Shown here: positions 13,030 through 24,174 of the stretch, one piece after another
Numbering within the stretch: position 1 is the stretch's first letter
How the letters are laid out: each line of letters begins with the position of its first letter
DNA from: Calycina herbarum
Lineage: Eukaryota > Ascomycota > Leotiomycetes > Helotiales > Pezizellaceae
Assembly: GCA_001414485.1 (NCBI GenBank)
Contig: LLEY01000148.1
Location: 1-64,000 of the forward strand
Length of the DNA stretch: 64,000 nucleotides
Reading direction: 5' to 3'
Position numbers and translations under genes: made by a program
Notes under the pieces: generated by a model
The model's input: only the letters and a program-made list of their open reading frames with translations
Database searches by the model: none
Told to the model about the DNA's origin: nothing

Positions 13030-13766
13030 ACTAAATAGGATCTAAAGCCTAACCTCCTCTGCCCTAGCTGCCCCGTCAGCCAGCTGTATAGCAGCAGCCT
13101 CAGCCTCCTTATTATCCTCGTCCTTATAATCCTCCTCCTCGCTATTCTCCCTACCGAAAGGGACCCGAACTAGCTTATCTCTAGGAACCCCCTCTACCTC
13201 CGTGTACTTACGCTTCTTACTTTAACGACCACCCGCGACCTGTAAGCTCTTCAGATAGGCTTCGAAGAGGTCTTGAATCTAGACCTACATAGTATTACTA
13301 GCCTATTAGAATGTTAGTCTAAAATCACCTTTGTAACTGCACCGACTAAGAGAGGAATACTTATAGCAACCTCGACGCGAAGCGCCCGAGTCTCCTCGAG
13401 GAGCGAGTACTACAACTCCGTTATAGTCTTAGATGCCTCTACAGCAGCAACGACCATGATCTTATTAATAGCCTTAGCGGCCTTCTTAATCGTAACCAGG
13501 CTTTCTAAGAGCTATAAGATAATAAACTCCTTCTCTACGAACCAGGGCAACTATAATAGTCAGTATAGGTTTAGACTTGGTTTAGACTTAGGACTACTTA
13601 CTAGGATATAAACGGCGTTCTACCTAACGTAATACTCGTACTTCTTAGATATGTCTTTTACGAAGATATACTTATACTCCCTGTCTCTAGCTTTTACCTA
13701 AAGGCACCGAACGCAGCAGACGCGGTAGGCATCCGGAAGGGCACTAGTAGAGCAAGGAAGAGGCAT
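13030..13766 (-). pseudogene. Antisense accessory ORF in the Ty3 element
   Basis: Between integrase and the 3' LTR the minus strand reads as decayed coding sequence. From an ATG at 13766 it begins MPLPCSTSALPDAYRVCCVR, with clustered Cys residues. Downstream, after frame changes, lie QDLFEAYLKSLQVAGG and then an acidic region (FGRENSEEEDYKDEDNKE). It is interrupted by TAG codons like the rest of the element. It may be a captured or element-specific regulatory gene. The function is unknown. Confidence 0.45.
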
Positions 13767-14264
13767 TATACTATGTAAACTAATTAGCACTCCGAATCAG
13801 CCCCGACTCTGAAGGTGAAGACTTACGTTGTGGGTATGTGTGTGTTGTATATTTATATGTCTAAAGACGTTAGCATAGGAAGATATACCTAATCGGAAGG
13901 TATTCTTACGATTTGATTTGTTATTGTTTATTAGAAAGGAAAGAGGAAAAGAAATCAGAATCGAGGGCGAGTTAGCTGCTAATATACAACTGACAATAAT
14001 AGCTAGCGTGTTATAATTGTTGTTTGTTACTATTGTTATAAACGGCAATAGCGAATAAACCACAAATACTACTACAGCCTACCGACTCCCACCCGATAGC
14101 CAATTAGATCTCCTCCTTTCGTTTGTCGCTATTGTTATATAAAAGACGACTAACAAACCACGATTTAAACCATAAACGATAATACTACTGCCTATAGACA
14201 CCGCCTACCGATATTATACCGATACCGCACCGACAATACAAAGCCTCGAGGACGAGTCTTTTTC

Positions 14265-14276
14265 AAGGAGGGGGGA
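14265..14276 (+). other. Polypurine tract of the Ty3 element
   Basis: AAGGAGGGGGGA directly abuts the 3' LTR, the position where plus-strand DNA synthesis is primed in LTR retroelements. Confidence 0.75.
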
Positions 14277-14559
14277 TGTGATAGAACCATCAGGAATTGA
14301 TTAGAATGATCGGAATTGGAATTGCCGAGTCTACGTGCTAAATAGGATACGATACAGATGTTGTTTTAGGATTTAGAATAGCCAGATAGCTCCGGACTTA
14401 CTATTGTCCGAACCTCTTGTAAATAGCTGCCTCCTCTCTATCGGGAAAGACCAATTTGGTCTTTTCCTTTGTATCAGAGCCTAGTATTCGGATATGTTAT
14501 TCTATCGAACGCACTTCTATATGCCTCTTTTGTAGTATTATCCGTTTCGTGCCGTTACA
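14277..14559 (+). repeat. Ty3 3' LTR
   Basis: Begins TGTGATAG and ends CCGTTACA, retaining the canonical TG and CA termini, and is collinear with the 5' LTR. It appears less RIP-mutated than the 5' copy. Confidence 0.92.
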
Positions 14560-14564
14560 GCCTC
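14560..14564. repeat. Ty3 target-site duplication, right (GCCTC)
   Basis: Second copy of the 5-bp duplication. The interrupted LINE sequence resumes from here. Confidence 0.85.
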
Positions 14565-15269
14565 GTTCTTTAGTATAATAGCGAAACCAGAGCTAACCGA
14601 GAGGACCTCTTATATACGCTCTTTATAGCCTATCTTTAGATTATAGAGGGTAAGAAAGATAGCTAGAGTAGAATGTTTCCTTTCCAGGGAATTAGAAGGT
14701 AGTTAAATAAAGACTCTAAGGTCTAGTTTAGCTAAAGAACCCTTATTCTTATCCTTCTATAGCTTTAAAGTACCAGTAGAGAGAGGGAGAGAGTAGAGTA
14801 TTATTACTAGTATGCTTTCAGGCGCTAAGGCACCTTTTATAGTCTATATATATAAAAAATTTTCAGCCGAGCTTAGAGGGGGGGGAGGAGTCGTAGATAG
14901 CGTAGGGCCCCCTCTATATATAATAGAGGAGGTTTCTAAGATCAAGGGTAGTAGAGGGGGTGTCCCTAAGGTATATACTTAGTAGAATAGTAGGCTAATA
15001 TCGGCAACTTAAGTACAAAAGGCTCGGAGGTAGGGAAGAAGGTCAGGAGGGGCTTTGTCAAGAGCAGTGCTTAGGTAGTGATCTACAGCTTCTACAGTTC
15101 CTCCGAAGAAGGTTTAGCCTATAGTACTACGCTTAAGAGCTTTAGAAGTTGCTAAGACAAAGTACTGTTGTATATTCGGAAGAGGGGGGATCGGGCGCCC
15201 TCCCCCTTTTCCTAGGTCTCTTCTCAGAGGCGTAGGTGAGGCCGGAGGCCTCCTAAGGGAGGTCTCCAT
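14565..15269 (-). pseudogene. LINE ORF1, N-terminal part
   Basis: An ATG at 15269 on the minus strand opens METSLRRPPASPTPLRRDLG and runs about 50 codons to a TAG, then other frames continue toward the Ty3 insertion. This is a plausible ORF1 start about 90 bp from the element's 5' end. Decay by RIP prevents a full model. Confidence 0.5.
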
Positions 15270-15357
15270 AGAAGGAAATCGGCTTATTAAGTGCGAGTAG
15301 GTGAGAGCGAGTGATTTAGAACAAAAAATTCGATCTACGAAAAAAGGTGTTGTGTAT

Positions 15358-15373
15358 GTAAGAATAACCTTAT
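15358..15373. repeat. LINE target-site duplication, right
   Basis: Second copy of GTAAGAATAACCTTAT. It fixes the 5' end of the LINE at 15357. Confidence 0.85.
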
Positions 15374-16077
15374 ATTTAACTCTATATATATTATTAGTGG
15401 ATTAAATAATTATTCTACAAAGTCCGAGAAATTGCTGAAATCAGCGTATAATTGGTCAATAATATAATTGTCAGATAAAACATACCAGTTCTCCTATGCT
15501 ACAACTATAACCTGACGATCACTTTGCTGTGCCAGCAGCTCGCTCAAAACACGAATTTGAGGGACGCCCTACATAGCAACTTGAAAAAAGCTAGTCTAGA
15601 CGAATCTCAGATCTTCAAACGACAGTAAGTAAGATTTCAGCAGCAAATAGATATGGCGTTCGATGGCCCCCTAAAAAGAGAAGCATAAACTTCGGAATTA
15701 CATCTCTGGTGATTCCTTTTGCCTTATCGGCACAATCCTCCTCCAGCAATGGTCGAGACATATTTGCCTGACATCCTCTGTAAGATGTGCATATCATATG
15801 ACTTATCGAGTGCAGGCTCCCCGTTCACAATTCTGCCCAATAAAGAGATCACATTTGCTACCGGTCTACATGAACCGCAAAAAAGAAAACACACGATATC
15901 ATAAGAAAAAGAGGAATTTCAATCTCACTATTTCCATTCTACCCATCACTACCCACAGCAAACCTTTTTACTTACCTACGCCTCCAAAACCGCCACCAAA
16001 CAACAAAAAACACTGGGACTATCTCTCCCCTTTCTATTCAACAATTCTTTCTATAAATATCCACCAACTCATCGAAA
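15374..16077. other. Accessory DNA with repeat copy
   Basis: No convincing gene. It contains an extended dispersed repeat copy (15618-15800). Short overlapping ORFs on both strands (15615-15797, 15719-16127) lie in or beside the repeat and show no recognisable domains. Confidence 0.5.
15618..15800. repeat. Extended dispersed repeat, copy 3
   Basis: Starts AAACGACAGTAAGTAAGA and is followed by AAATAGATATGGCG. It is collinear with 1113-1330 over about 180 bp, including the segment around GAGACATATTTGCCTGACAT. Confidence 0.45.
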
Positions 16078-16564
16078 ATGAAGAGTTTTACCATATCGAA
16101 TGCGGAAGAAGAAATCCTGGCGGCTGAGGATGAGTTGAAACCTGTGGCGACATATTTGCATATTTGGCAGAAAGCACCCGGCCAAAGATCCCCAACCAAG
16201 CGACCACGAACTCCCCGCCTATTTCCCAAACAAAACAATTACCATCACCTTCCAGAAGTCTCGAAATCCAAATTCTGTAACCCGGCTTGATGCGCACTTT
16301 CGCAAACACGAGTTGCCCACAAATATACTTGGGATACATAAAGCAGTCAACGCACTTAATCCGCAAGGTTTTCTTAACGGCGCCTCGTAGAGGGATCGCA
16401 TCAGGCACTACTACGATTTCCCCAGCTTGGCAATTGATTTTCTACAAACCAAGTTTTGCCACGACGAAACTGAAGAAGACGCAAGCCTTTACTGGGGCAT
16501 CCAAAGATATTCTCCTGACGTGCGTGGACGACCAGCACTCAATATATCCCATAAACCAAAATGA
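16078..16564 (+). pseudogene. Frameshifted hypothetical gene
   Basis: The ATG at 16078 opens MKSFTISNAEEEILAAEDEL. Near 16155-16165 the coding-like frame shifts by one and continues as RKHPAKDPQPSDHELPAYF, then about 130 codons to a TGA at 16562. One in-frame TAG lies at 16388-16390, after which the frame reads RDRIRHYYDFPSLAIDFLQT. Two coherent frames joined by a shift plus one nonsense codon suggest a recently broken gene. The family is not recognised. An intron at the shift is possible but I see no good splice sites. Confidence 0.45.
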
Positions 16565-16597
16565 GAAAAATGCCAGGTGAAACAAACTTGTATCCTC

Positions 16598-16905
16598 AAA
16601 CGACAGCAGACGAGATTTCGACAGCAAATGGATACGGTAGCGTAATGGTAATGACTATCGAAGGGGGAGGGGGCAAAAACAAAAGAGCAGAAAGTTGCAT
16701 GGCGCTACAGTAAACAGCATATTTTTTCGGTGGAGTCTTCCTATGGCTTGAATCAAGATACCGGCGTCATGGGGCAGTTCCAAAATAATCATTTTGCTAC
16801 AATGTAAGTGGCAGTTCGAGCCTCGAAGAACATGGAATTCTTGTCTTTAAGACCCTCAACGGACCAGCCCACCCACCATGGTTAATCGAAACATGTTTAT
16901 GCGAC
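16598..16905. repeat. Extended dispersed repeat, copy 4
   Basis: Starts AAACGACAGCAGACGAGATT and continues GGATACGGTAGCGTAATG, close to the copy at 1113. The distal match around CGAAACATGTTTATGCGACA (16888) corresponds to GAAACATGTTTCCGGGACAC (1265). The middle part is diverged or carries an insertion. Confidence 0.4.
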
Positions 16906-17063
16906 ATTTAAGCAGCAGAAGTGGCGAAGTCATAGATCCAAATGAACTGGTAAAAGGGAAAGATCACACCCCCGCCATCAAATCACATCAACACACCCCA
17001 GAAACCATAAAAGAAGTCAATTCTCTATTCTACCTACCCATCCAAACCTCAATTTCCCACCCC

Positions 17064-19008
17064 CTACTCCAAACCCTTAACCCCCCAAACCTTTAAAGCA
17101 GCATCACCCCCCGTACTAACAACCCCATCAGCCCCCCTCCAACAAACCCCATAAACCCCATCCTTATGCGCATTCGCAGCCTTAACCCTCTTCCCTGGCG
17201 CCTTCAAACTCCACACAAAAACATTGGTATCCAGTCCCCCGCTAACTAGATGACTCCCCTCCTTATTCCACGCAAGACAAGTGACTCTAGCCGTATGAGC
17301 AGAGAAACGGTCAGTTTTTACACTCCAGTTGCTCGCATCGAAGACGAGAATTTTGCCTGAGGAGGTACCTGCTGCGAGGAGAGAGCCTGTGGGGGTGAAG
17401 GATAGAGATGTGATTTGGGAGGTTGCGTTTGTGAGGGTTTCTTTTGGTGCAAGTTTGTGAGCGCTATCGATTGTGTAAATATGAACGATATTCGCGTCGT
17501 CGCCCACTGCTAGTGTGCTTCCTGAGGCGGCGATGGATGTAGGAGTGAAGTCTTTCGTTGGGAAATTTCCTACTGGCTTATCGTTGGAGAAGATATCGAT
17601 TCCAGAAGTTGTAGCGACGAATATCCGTCCCTCTGCGGAGGCAACACCCTTTGGTTGAGCAGATAATTTCGCAGCTTCGCCTAGGAAGGTGTTGCTCGAG
17701 ACATCCGCGATTCGAAGTGTATCATCCCAACCAACGCTATAAGCTCTACTTTCTGTAGTTGTAAATCCGGATACCTGGTTGGAGTGTGTTTGGCCCTCTG
17801 CTGCGGATCCAATACCCGAGTTACTATCCCAAGAACAGACTCTTCCATCGAAACTACCAGTCCAGAAAGTCTGACCTTTAGCTCCCTCGCTTGAACCTAG
17901 AGCGGTTATACTTCGATTGTGTCCTTGGACGACTTTGGTTGGTGTCTGACTTCCCTCAACGAGGTAATTCAGATCACCAGCCAAGTTGAGACTGACAACC
18001 ATCCCATCACTCCTTCCAGCAGGCCACACAACACCAACCTGATGATCTGGAATACTAACATTTCCCTCACCCCCAAATCGCCAAGTCTGAACCGCCTTTC
18101 CAACTTCCACATCCCAAAGCTTAACAGTCTGATCCGCACTAGCAGTAACAAACCTCTTACTATCCCTCGCCCAAGAAACCCCAAAAATACTCCCCTTATG
18201 CTCGCCCTCCCCAATCTGAACAGTAGCCTCCCCCGTCTTCCCATCATACAACTGGATCCTCTTATCTGCACCAACACTCACCAACTGATTCCCATCCGGC
18301 GAAAAAGCCATCCCATAAATAAAACCCTTATGCAAACCCCCAAGCTTAGTATTATATTTAAACGGCGCTCCATGGAGAAAAACCACCGAACTATCATCCG
18401 ACCCCGTCGCAGCCCTAAGAGGCCGTTGCTGCCTCAAAGAAACTGAATTAATAACCTTCGAGTGTCCGCTGATTTCGCCCACGGAGTTTCCGCTATCGGC
18501 TGTGATGCAGTGACCGAATCGTTCTCGACCGTCGCCTACTGCGATTATACGTTGGGAGTCGCCGTCCCAGGCTATGTCGTTTATGCGACCGGAGATGATG
18601 TGGTATTCTCCTATTGCCATGGCAATTAGTATACATATACCCAATTTGAAGGAAGGAAAAGGGAAAGTACCTTTTGTATTCACCCCCTCCACCGCATCCC
18701 AAACCTTCACAGCTCCAGAGACATCCCCAGAAGCAACATAGTACCCGGAAGGCGAGAAACGAGCAACGGTTGTTTGGGCGGTATGATTGGTATATTGTTT
18801 ACTCTGCGAGGGATCGTCGAGGGAACGGAGGAAAATCGATTTGCCAGACTGTATTATCCATCAGTAACTTGTTCTGTAACAAGGGGGGTGAATTCCAACT
18901 CACAGCGTATGCTATTCGTTCACCTTTTGGATCGGTGGAGAGTTGTGTTGGACGACCACGCTCTGTAGTTGGCACAGCCGCAAGAATTTTTTCAATTGTG
19001 ACGGACAT
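17064..19008 (-). CDS. AIP1: Actin-interacting protein 1 (WD40 protein)
   Basis: Aip1 is a cytoplasmic WD40 protein that works with cofilin to disassemble actin filaments. Exons are 18904-19008, 18671-18848 and 17064-18610. Introns of 55 and 60 nt have GT-AG ends, and the second has a CTAAT branch site. The predicted protein is 609 residues, close to yeast Aip1 (615). It starts MSVTIEKILAAVPTTERGRP and carries WD repeats throughout (SADQTVKLWD, SFDGRVCSWD, LDTNVFVWSL), consistent with the double seven-blade propeller of this family. It lies tail-to-head with HFI1 on the same strand, 523 bp downstream of it. Confidence 0.95.
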
Positions 19009-19531
19009 CGTGATGTTTTTGAAGGTCGCAAAATATCAGAGGAGGAGAAGTTGAGGTTATGAAGAGAAGCTGGTTTTGGTCGAGGGAAAGAGGGGCATTA
19101 AAGCTCAAACCAAGGCTGACGCACGTAAATGCAAGAGCGAGGCTGTGAGAGTGGCATAAATCTTGGCACCCCCCCTTGAAATTCGTCACTATGGTAAGAT
19201 TTGGAAATCGAAGAAGTAAAACAAATGAGATAATGGTCCAATGTTACGTTCGATTGTAGTTAATATATGTATATTGGTACAAAAAAAGAGCCTTCGCCTC
19301 CAGGGTATCGTCCTCCACGCAGAATCCAATCCCATACGCCCTGCTTACCATGCTCCTTTTTAGGCCATCTTCCATTTTGTACAGAATTAGCACTGTACAG
19401 AGGGGACGAGTCGTAGAAAAATCCATAAACGCCATGCAAGCCATGCAAATGCACCCTTGTTAATCACAAATGCCCGCCCAATTTCCCTATAGCGCCGAAT
19501 GCTCCATGTCATAAACAAAGCAAAAAAAATC
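19009..19531. other. AIP1 promoter and HFI1 3' flank
   Basis: Intergenic. Short minus-strand ORFs (19244-19454, and the out-of-frame 19387-19650) overlap the HFI1 3' flank and lack coding character. No further feature is visible. Confidence 0.6.
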
Positions 19532-21047
19532 TTAAGCTCCGATAGCCAAACAAGAGTCAAGTAGGGTGTCAAGATCAGTCTTGTCTTCCGATTCTCCTCC
19601 CATCCACCCCGAATCAATGTCTGGTTCGTAGGCGTGGTCGTTGATTCCATTGACTGGTTCGGATGTATTCATCCCTCCCATTTCAATATCCCCATCAAGC
19701 TCTATCACATCAGCTGGAGCATAGCCTTCGAGGAAGGAATAATCGTTCCAAGCTTCCAGTTCTCCTTCTCGGTAGCCGAATATAATTTGCTCCACGATGA
19801 CTGGCATTTGTCCCAAGCCACAATCCCCAATTTCGAGGGCAGTTCGAACGTCAGCCATTCCCAGGGGAGCTCGTTCGCTTGCGGCCTTGGCTTCGATCGG
19901 TAAAAGTCCCCCTTTATCTCGTTGGATTTCCCCACGCATCCATGCTTCTTCTTCCCTCTCAAGTTGAATTCGGTATTTGTGTGTCTGAACCCAGGAGGCA
20001 CCACCTCCTGTGCCAGCGCTGCCAGCAGTACCAGGTCCGTTTGTCCTGGTTTTACTAAATATCGAGGAGAGGACTTCTTTTAAATATGTTTCCGTGGCCA
20101 CAGACATAAAATGAGCGGCGTCATTGACATGCCCGGAGGTGAGCCCGCCTTCATAACATATAGGTAGCATTCGCGATTCGATATTTTGCATATCCGGGAA
20201 TTCGCCCGATTCGACGGCTAGTGTTTGGGCATATCTTTTCCGGATTTCGAGATCCCAGTCTAGATATTAGTTTAGTATATATATAATAATTTGTAAGAAA
20301 GGGACATACTCGTCTTGTTTAGACCACCAGCACTCGCAGGTACAGGTTCAACGATCCTGGCAGCCTTGGGGCGACGATGTTCCCCAAACACAGTCGCAAA
20401 AGCATCCTGCGGGGCAAACTATATTCTACAGTCAGTAAATTCGAGAAAAAAGGCCATATGATCCCCCTTACCTCATTCTGACTCAAGTCTTTAAGTCGCC
20501 TGCGATCCCTACTAGGCAATTGCATCACCTCCGTCTTGAGCCTTTGTTCCGCAGCATTACCAGTAACTGGTTTGCTTCCAATCCCCACTGTTGGTTTTTC
20601 ATTTGCGCTGACCCAACTGGCCACGCCATGATCTGGCATTTCGCGGGTGACATTTGCGTATATGGCAGCAATAAGCTGATTATGACAATGTTCGATTTCG
20701 CCGCCTGGAGTGACCAGGAAATAATCGATTTGTTTTGATAATTCGGATTGGTCCAGCGCACCTAGAGAGGGTTGAAGTTAGTGATGGGATGGAGATAGAA
20801 TTGCGGAAAGATATGCAAGCACACCTATCATGAATGCGCCAAAGGCCTTTGTATAGATCTTCCAGTTCTCACTCCCAATGGCGGCTTTGAGAGTGGCATA
20901 GAGCGGCTCGAGATCAATGCGGGGAGGGACATGATTGACTTTGACGACTTTTGGGACAATGGGCGCCGAGAGGGTTTTGGGAGGTAATATGGGGGTGGTT
21001 GAGATGGCGGGCCTGCTGAGGAGGGCCGCAGGGTCGATGTCGGGCAT
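19532..21047 (-). CDS. HFI1: SAGA complex subunit Hfi1/Ada1
   Basis: Hfi1/Ada1 is a nuclear structural subunit of the SAGA histone-acetyltransferase coactivator and has a histone-fold-like region. Exons are 20825-21047, 20472-20761, 20310-20418 and 19532-20259. All junctions are GT-AG and keep frame, giving 449 residues. The start [16 protein letters not shown] is the one I associate with filamentous-fungal Hfi1. Segments such as [20 protein letters not shown] and [20 protein letters not shown] fit the SAGA-Tad1 family. It is divergent from GCP3, with 370 bp between start codons. The identification rests on recalled family resemblance. Confidence 0.85.
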
Positions 21048-21417
21048 CGTGAGAGAAGCTTAAGAGTCGCGCCTGGTGCGGCCGATGAAGCGCGACTGGA
21101 AATCTAATCAAGGGCCCATGAAAAGCGCTCTGCCAGACGAATCTAGCGATGCGATATGGAGATGACCCAGCGCTGGTTGCGGTGGTGAGAGATGGCACGA
21201 GGAAGCTTCTCTTTGCGCTCGCCGTGGTGGTCGTGACGTCTGGATGCCTGAGGTGGAGAAGTCAGCAACACCACCAAAAAGACAAAAAGAAGTGGTTCGC
21301 GTCGGCGCGTTATCCTGAACCCACGTATACAAGCACAACAACACTCTTTCAACACTCTCTCAACACTCCTCAAGAATATTCTCGCAACCACTCTCGTTAC
21401 GATGCGACGATGCGACG
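21048..21417. promoter_or_regulatory. Bidirectional promoter between HFI1 and GCP3
   Basis: 370 bp separate the two start codons. The GCP3 side carries a short tandem GATGCGAC repeat that creates two extra ATGs (21402, 21410), both out of frame with the main start at 21418. ORFs within the interval on either strand are probably leader sequence. Confidence 0.6.
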
Positions 21418-24174
21418 ATGTCGTCCTCCAAAAACCATCGCATCGACAAAGGCATCACCAGTCTAGTTTCTAAACTACTACTCAAGATTCCTGGCGAGAG
21501 CAGAGACGACGAAGAGGAGAGGAGAGAGAATGAGGTGGTGTTCGTGAAGGAGATCCTGGAGAGGTATGTTGAAAGTCTGCAGTTCCGTGGAAATATCCGC
21601 TGATACAATCAAAGTCACTCCAGAGGTTCTGCGGTAGAGGCAGATGTGCATCAAGCCTCGGACCTAATAAAGAAACGATTAATACAAACAAACTCCAGCC
21701 CCGAAAAGGCTCTTCGATTCACGAATTTATACAGCCGACTCCTCTCCATTCCTGCAATCAACCAAAAATGGGCCGTCCTATACTTTTTATACCAGCTTGG
21801 AGACAACCAACAAAGATCCCCACCAATGTTGACCAGCCCATTCAAAAGTCCGGTCAAGACGAATCGAGAAAGCAAGAGCTTGACGTATGGACCGCCGAAA
21901 TCCCCAGATTATGCATCACAAAGGCAGGAGAAACCCTTCAAGGAAGCCTTTGCGCCAGAAGGAATCAAGAAACTTCCAGCGCGGGAAGGAGGTCAGCGGG
22001 ATAGGAAAGAGGAAGAACAAATATTTGGAAAAACACCAGCTGCGCAGCGAGAAGATGTTGCTCTGAAAGCAGCATTACTGGCAGAAAATTATGTCGAAAT
22101 CAATCCATCAGAGGCTACTCTACTTCGAGAATTACCATTCACACTCCAAGGACTGTCTTCTGCTAATCTAAAGTTTTCCGACGATGGCAGAACTTTGACA
22201 TTGCCGCCTACTTTACCTGTGCCGATTTTGTCTATGCTTCATACACTCGCCGAACCAGCGTTATTATACAAGGAGTTGTCCTTGTATGTGCAAACAGTTG
22301 AGGGCGGACTTCTGGGGCAGAGTTTACGAGCTGCCATTTCGGGAGAGCTACGATTATACCTTGGACTGATAGCAACTTTAGAAGGGCAAATTCGTCGAGC
22401 TCTAGCTTCTCTGGACGAAAATGAACCCCGAGGGGGTCTTGGAAAGGCCGGGGTTACTCTGAGGAGATGTGTAATCTGGACTCGCGACTCGACCTCCGGA
22501 CTTCGACTGATGAGTTTGATCAGTGAAGAATCGAAAAGTAAAAAAGGTGGACAACTCATCTCCTTGATACACAGCTTTTCAATTTCTCATGGTGATCCAA
22601 TGGTTGGAGCATTTGCAGAGCGTTTATTGGCACATGTGACGAGACCATTTTACGACATTTTACGACAGTGGATATACGATGGAGAGTTATCAGATCCACA
22701 CTACGAATTTTTTGTGTCGGAGCAGGATCCAAATGCTGTGGTTGAAGCGCCGGATGGAAAATCTCGTGGAGGTGCAAGCAGTGTTTGGGAGGACAAGTAC
22801 AAGCTGAATGAGGATTTGGTGCCCAGCATCATCACTCAGGATTTCGCTCAAAAAGTCTTCCTCATCGGGAAGTCCCTGAATTTTATTCGCCACGGTTGCG
22901 GCGATTCAGAATGGGTCGAAGAGTATTCCAAGGCCGCATCGAAAGAATTACGATACGGCGATACCGCTACCTTGGAAGACTGGATAGACGAAGCCTACAA
23001 AACAACAATGGCCCGTCTAATCCATCTCATGTCCGCCAAATTCCACCTCTTTGAACACCTGAAAGCTCTCAAAAACTACATCCTCCTCGGGCAAGGAGAT
23101 TTCATCGCTCTTCTCATGGAATCTCTCTCCTCCAATCTCGACCGTCCAGCTGGCGCACAATACCGGCATACCCTAACAGCACAACTCGAACACGCAATCC
23201 GACATTCAAACGCACAATACGATTCCCCCGAAGTTCTACGAAGACTAGACGCCCGCATGCTCCAACTTTCTCACGGTGATATTGGATGGGATTGTTTTAC
23301 CCTGGAATATAAGATTGATGCCCCGGTTGATGTCATAGTCACGGAATGGGGAAACAGACAATACCTCAAAGTCTTCAACTTCCTCTGGCGCATCAAGCGT
23401 GTAGAATTCGCCCTCGCAACCACATGGCGAAAATGCATGACGGGCGCAAGAGGCGTCCTACAAGGAGGGAACAAATCCGTCGCTCAAGCGTGGAAATCCA
23501 CGAGAGGTGTTCTCGCTGAGATGATACATTTCATCGGTCAATTGCAATACTACATCCTCTTCGAAGTCATCGAAAGTTCTTGGGATGAACTAGAAACCGC
23601 TGTGCACAAAGAAGGTTGTACTCTCGATGATTTGATTGGAGCACATACGAAATACCTTGATGCTATTACTCATAAAGGTCTTCTTGGGGCGAAAAAAGCG
23701 AGGGGTCAGGAGAATGATAATCCATTCATGGTTCAACTCAGCGATATCCTCGAACACATGCTCAACTACCGCGACGCAGTAGATGGTCTATACTCCTGGT
23801 CCGTAGCAGATTTCACCGTGCGACAAGGGATATCCGTACGCGCAGAACGGCGGGAAGATGATGAAGGTATTCTCATTCCTACACCGAAAACTGCTAGACG
23901 GGGTCCGGCGCAGAATTTGAGTGATTCTACTCCTGGACTGGGTGATGACAGTATCATAGATGAGTTTCCCGTGTTACTGGAACGATTGCAGTTGTTGGGG
24001 GGAAGCTTTAAGAAGATGGTTTGCGTACTGCTGGGAGATCTGGCGTATCAGCCCGATGTGGATATGAGGTTCTTGGGGGTGGTTATGAATTTTAATGATG
24101 TTTATCAAGCGACCAGACGGAAGAGTAGGGTGCCGAATGGGAGGGAGACGGGGAGGACTTCTGTGAAGCCTTAA
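21418..24174 (+). CDS. GCP3: Gamma-tubulin complex component 3 (Spc98/Alp6-like)
   Basis: GCP3 is a core subunit of the gamma-tubulin small complex that nucleates microtubules at the spindle pole body. Exons are 21418-21563 and 21624-24174; a 60-nt intron starts GTATGT and ends CCAG. The protein is 898 residues. The N-terminal region (LRFTNLYSRLLSIPAINQKW) resembles the region unique to GCP3, which favours GCP3 over GCP2. The rest fits the GRIP1/GRIP2 fold: ELPFTLQGLSSANLKF, YKIDAPVDVIVT, VFNFLWRIKRVEFAL. A GTG at 21646 could be mistaken for a start but lies inside exon 2. It is followed by DIM1 on the same strand after 952 bp. Confidence 0.92.

Larger units (their letters stand above)
7003..14559 (+). 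mobile_element. Full-length Ty3/gypsy LTR retrotransposon, RIP-inactivated
   Basis: A 7557-bp element bounded by two 283-bp LTRs and a 5-bp duplication, inserted in the older LINE. Plus-strand order is gag with zinc knuckle, protease, RT (YLDDIL intact), RNase H and integrase. Protease before RT and integrase last is the Ty3/gypsy order. A polypurine tract precedes the 3' LTR. The coding region is full of TAG codons, CA and TG dinucleotides are depleted, and the LTRs differ only by transitions. A degenerate antisense frame lies between integrase and the 3' LTR. Confidence 0.92.
1969..15357 (-). mobile_element. RIP-mutated non-LTR retrotransposon (LINE), split by a Ty3 element
   Basis: The 5' end is at 15357 and the 3' end at the left, where the minus strand finishes in tandem AAAT units, a common LINE tail. 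Minus-strand translation shows ORF1-like sequence, an endonuclease motif (ITGDLN), RT motif A (LDIKGAFDVV), a YADD box changed to YAND, and an RNase H TDGS motif. That order matches fungal Tad1/I-like elements. Without the 7003-14559 insertion and its extra 5-bp target copy the element is about 5.8 kb. Many in-frame TAG/TAA codons and scarce CA/TG dinucleotides indicate RIP, so it is dead. Confidence 0.85.

Noticed and set aside
13797..14063. Minus-strand 88-codon ORF near the Ty3 3' LTR
   Set aside because: Repetitive HTHTHN-like and AT-rich composition, no continuity with the antisense relic; not supportable.
17919..18446. 175-codon plus-strand ORF
   Set aside because: Fully antisense to AIP1; a by-product of WD40 codon composition.
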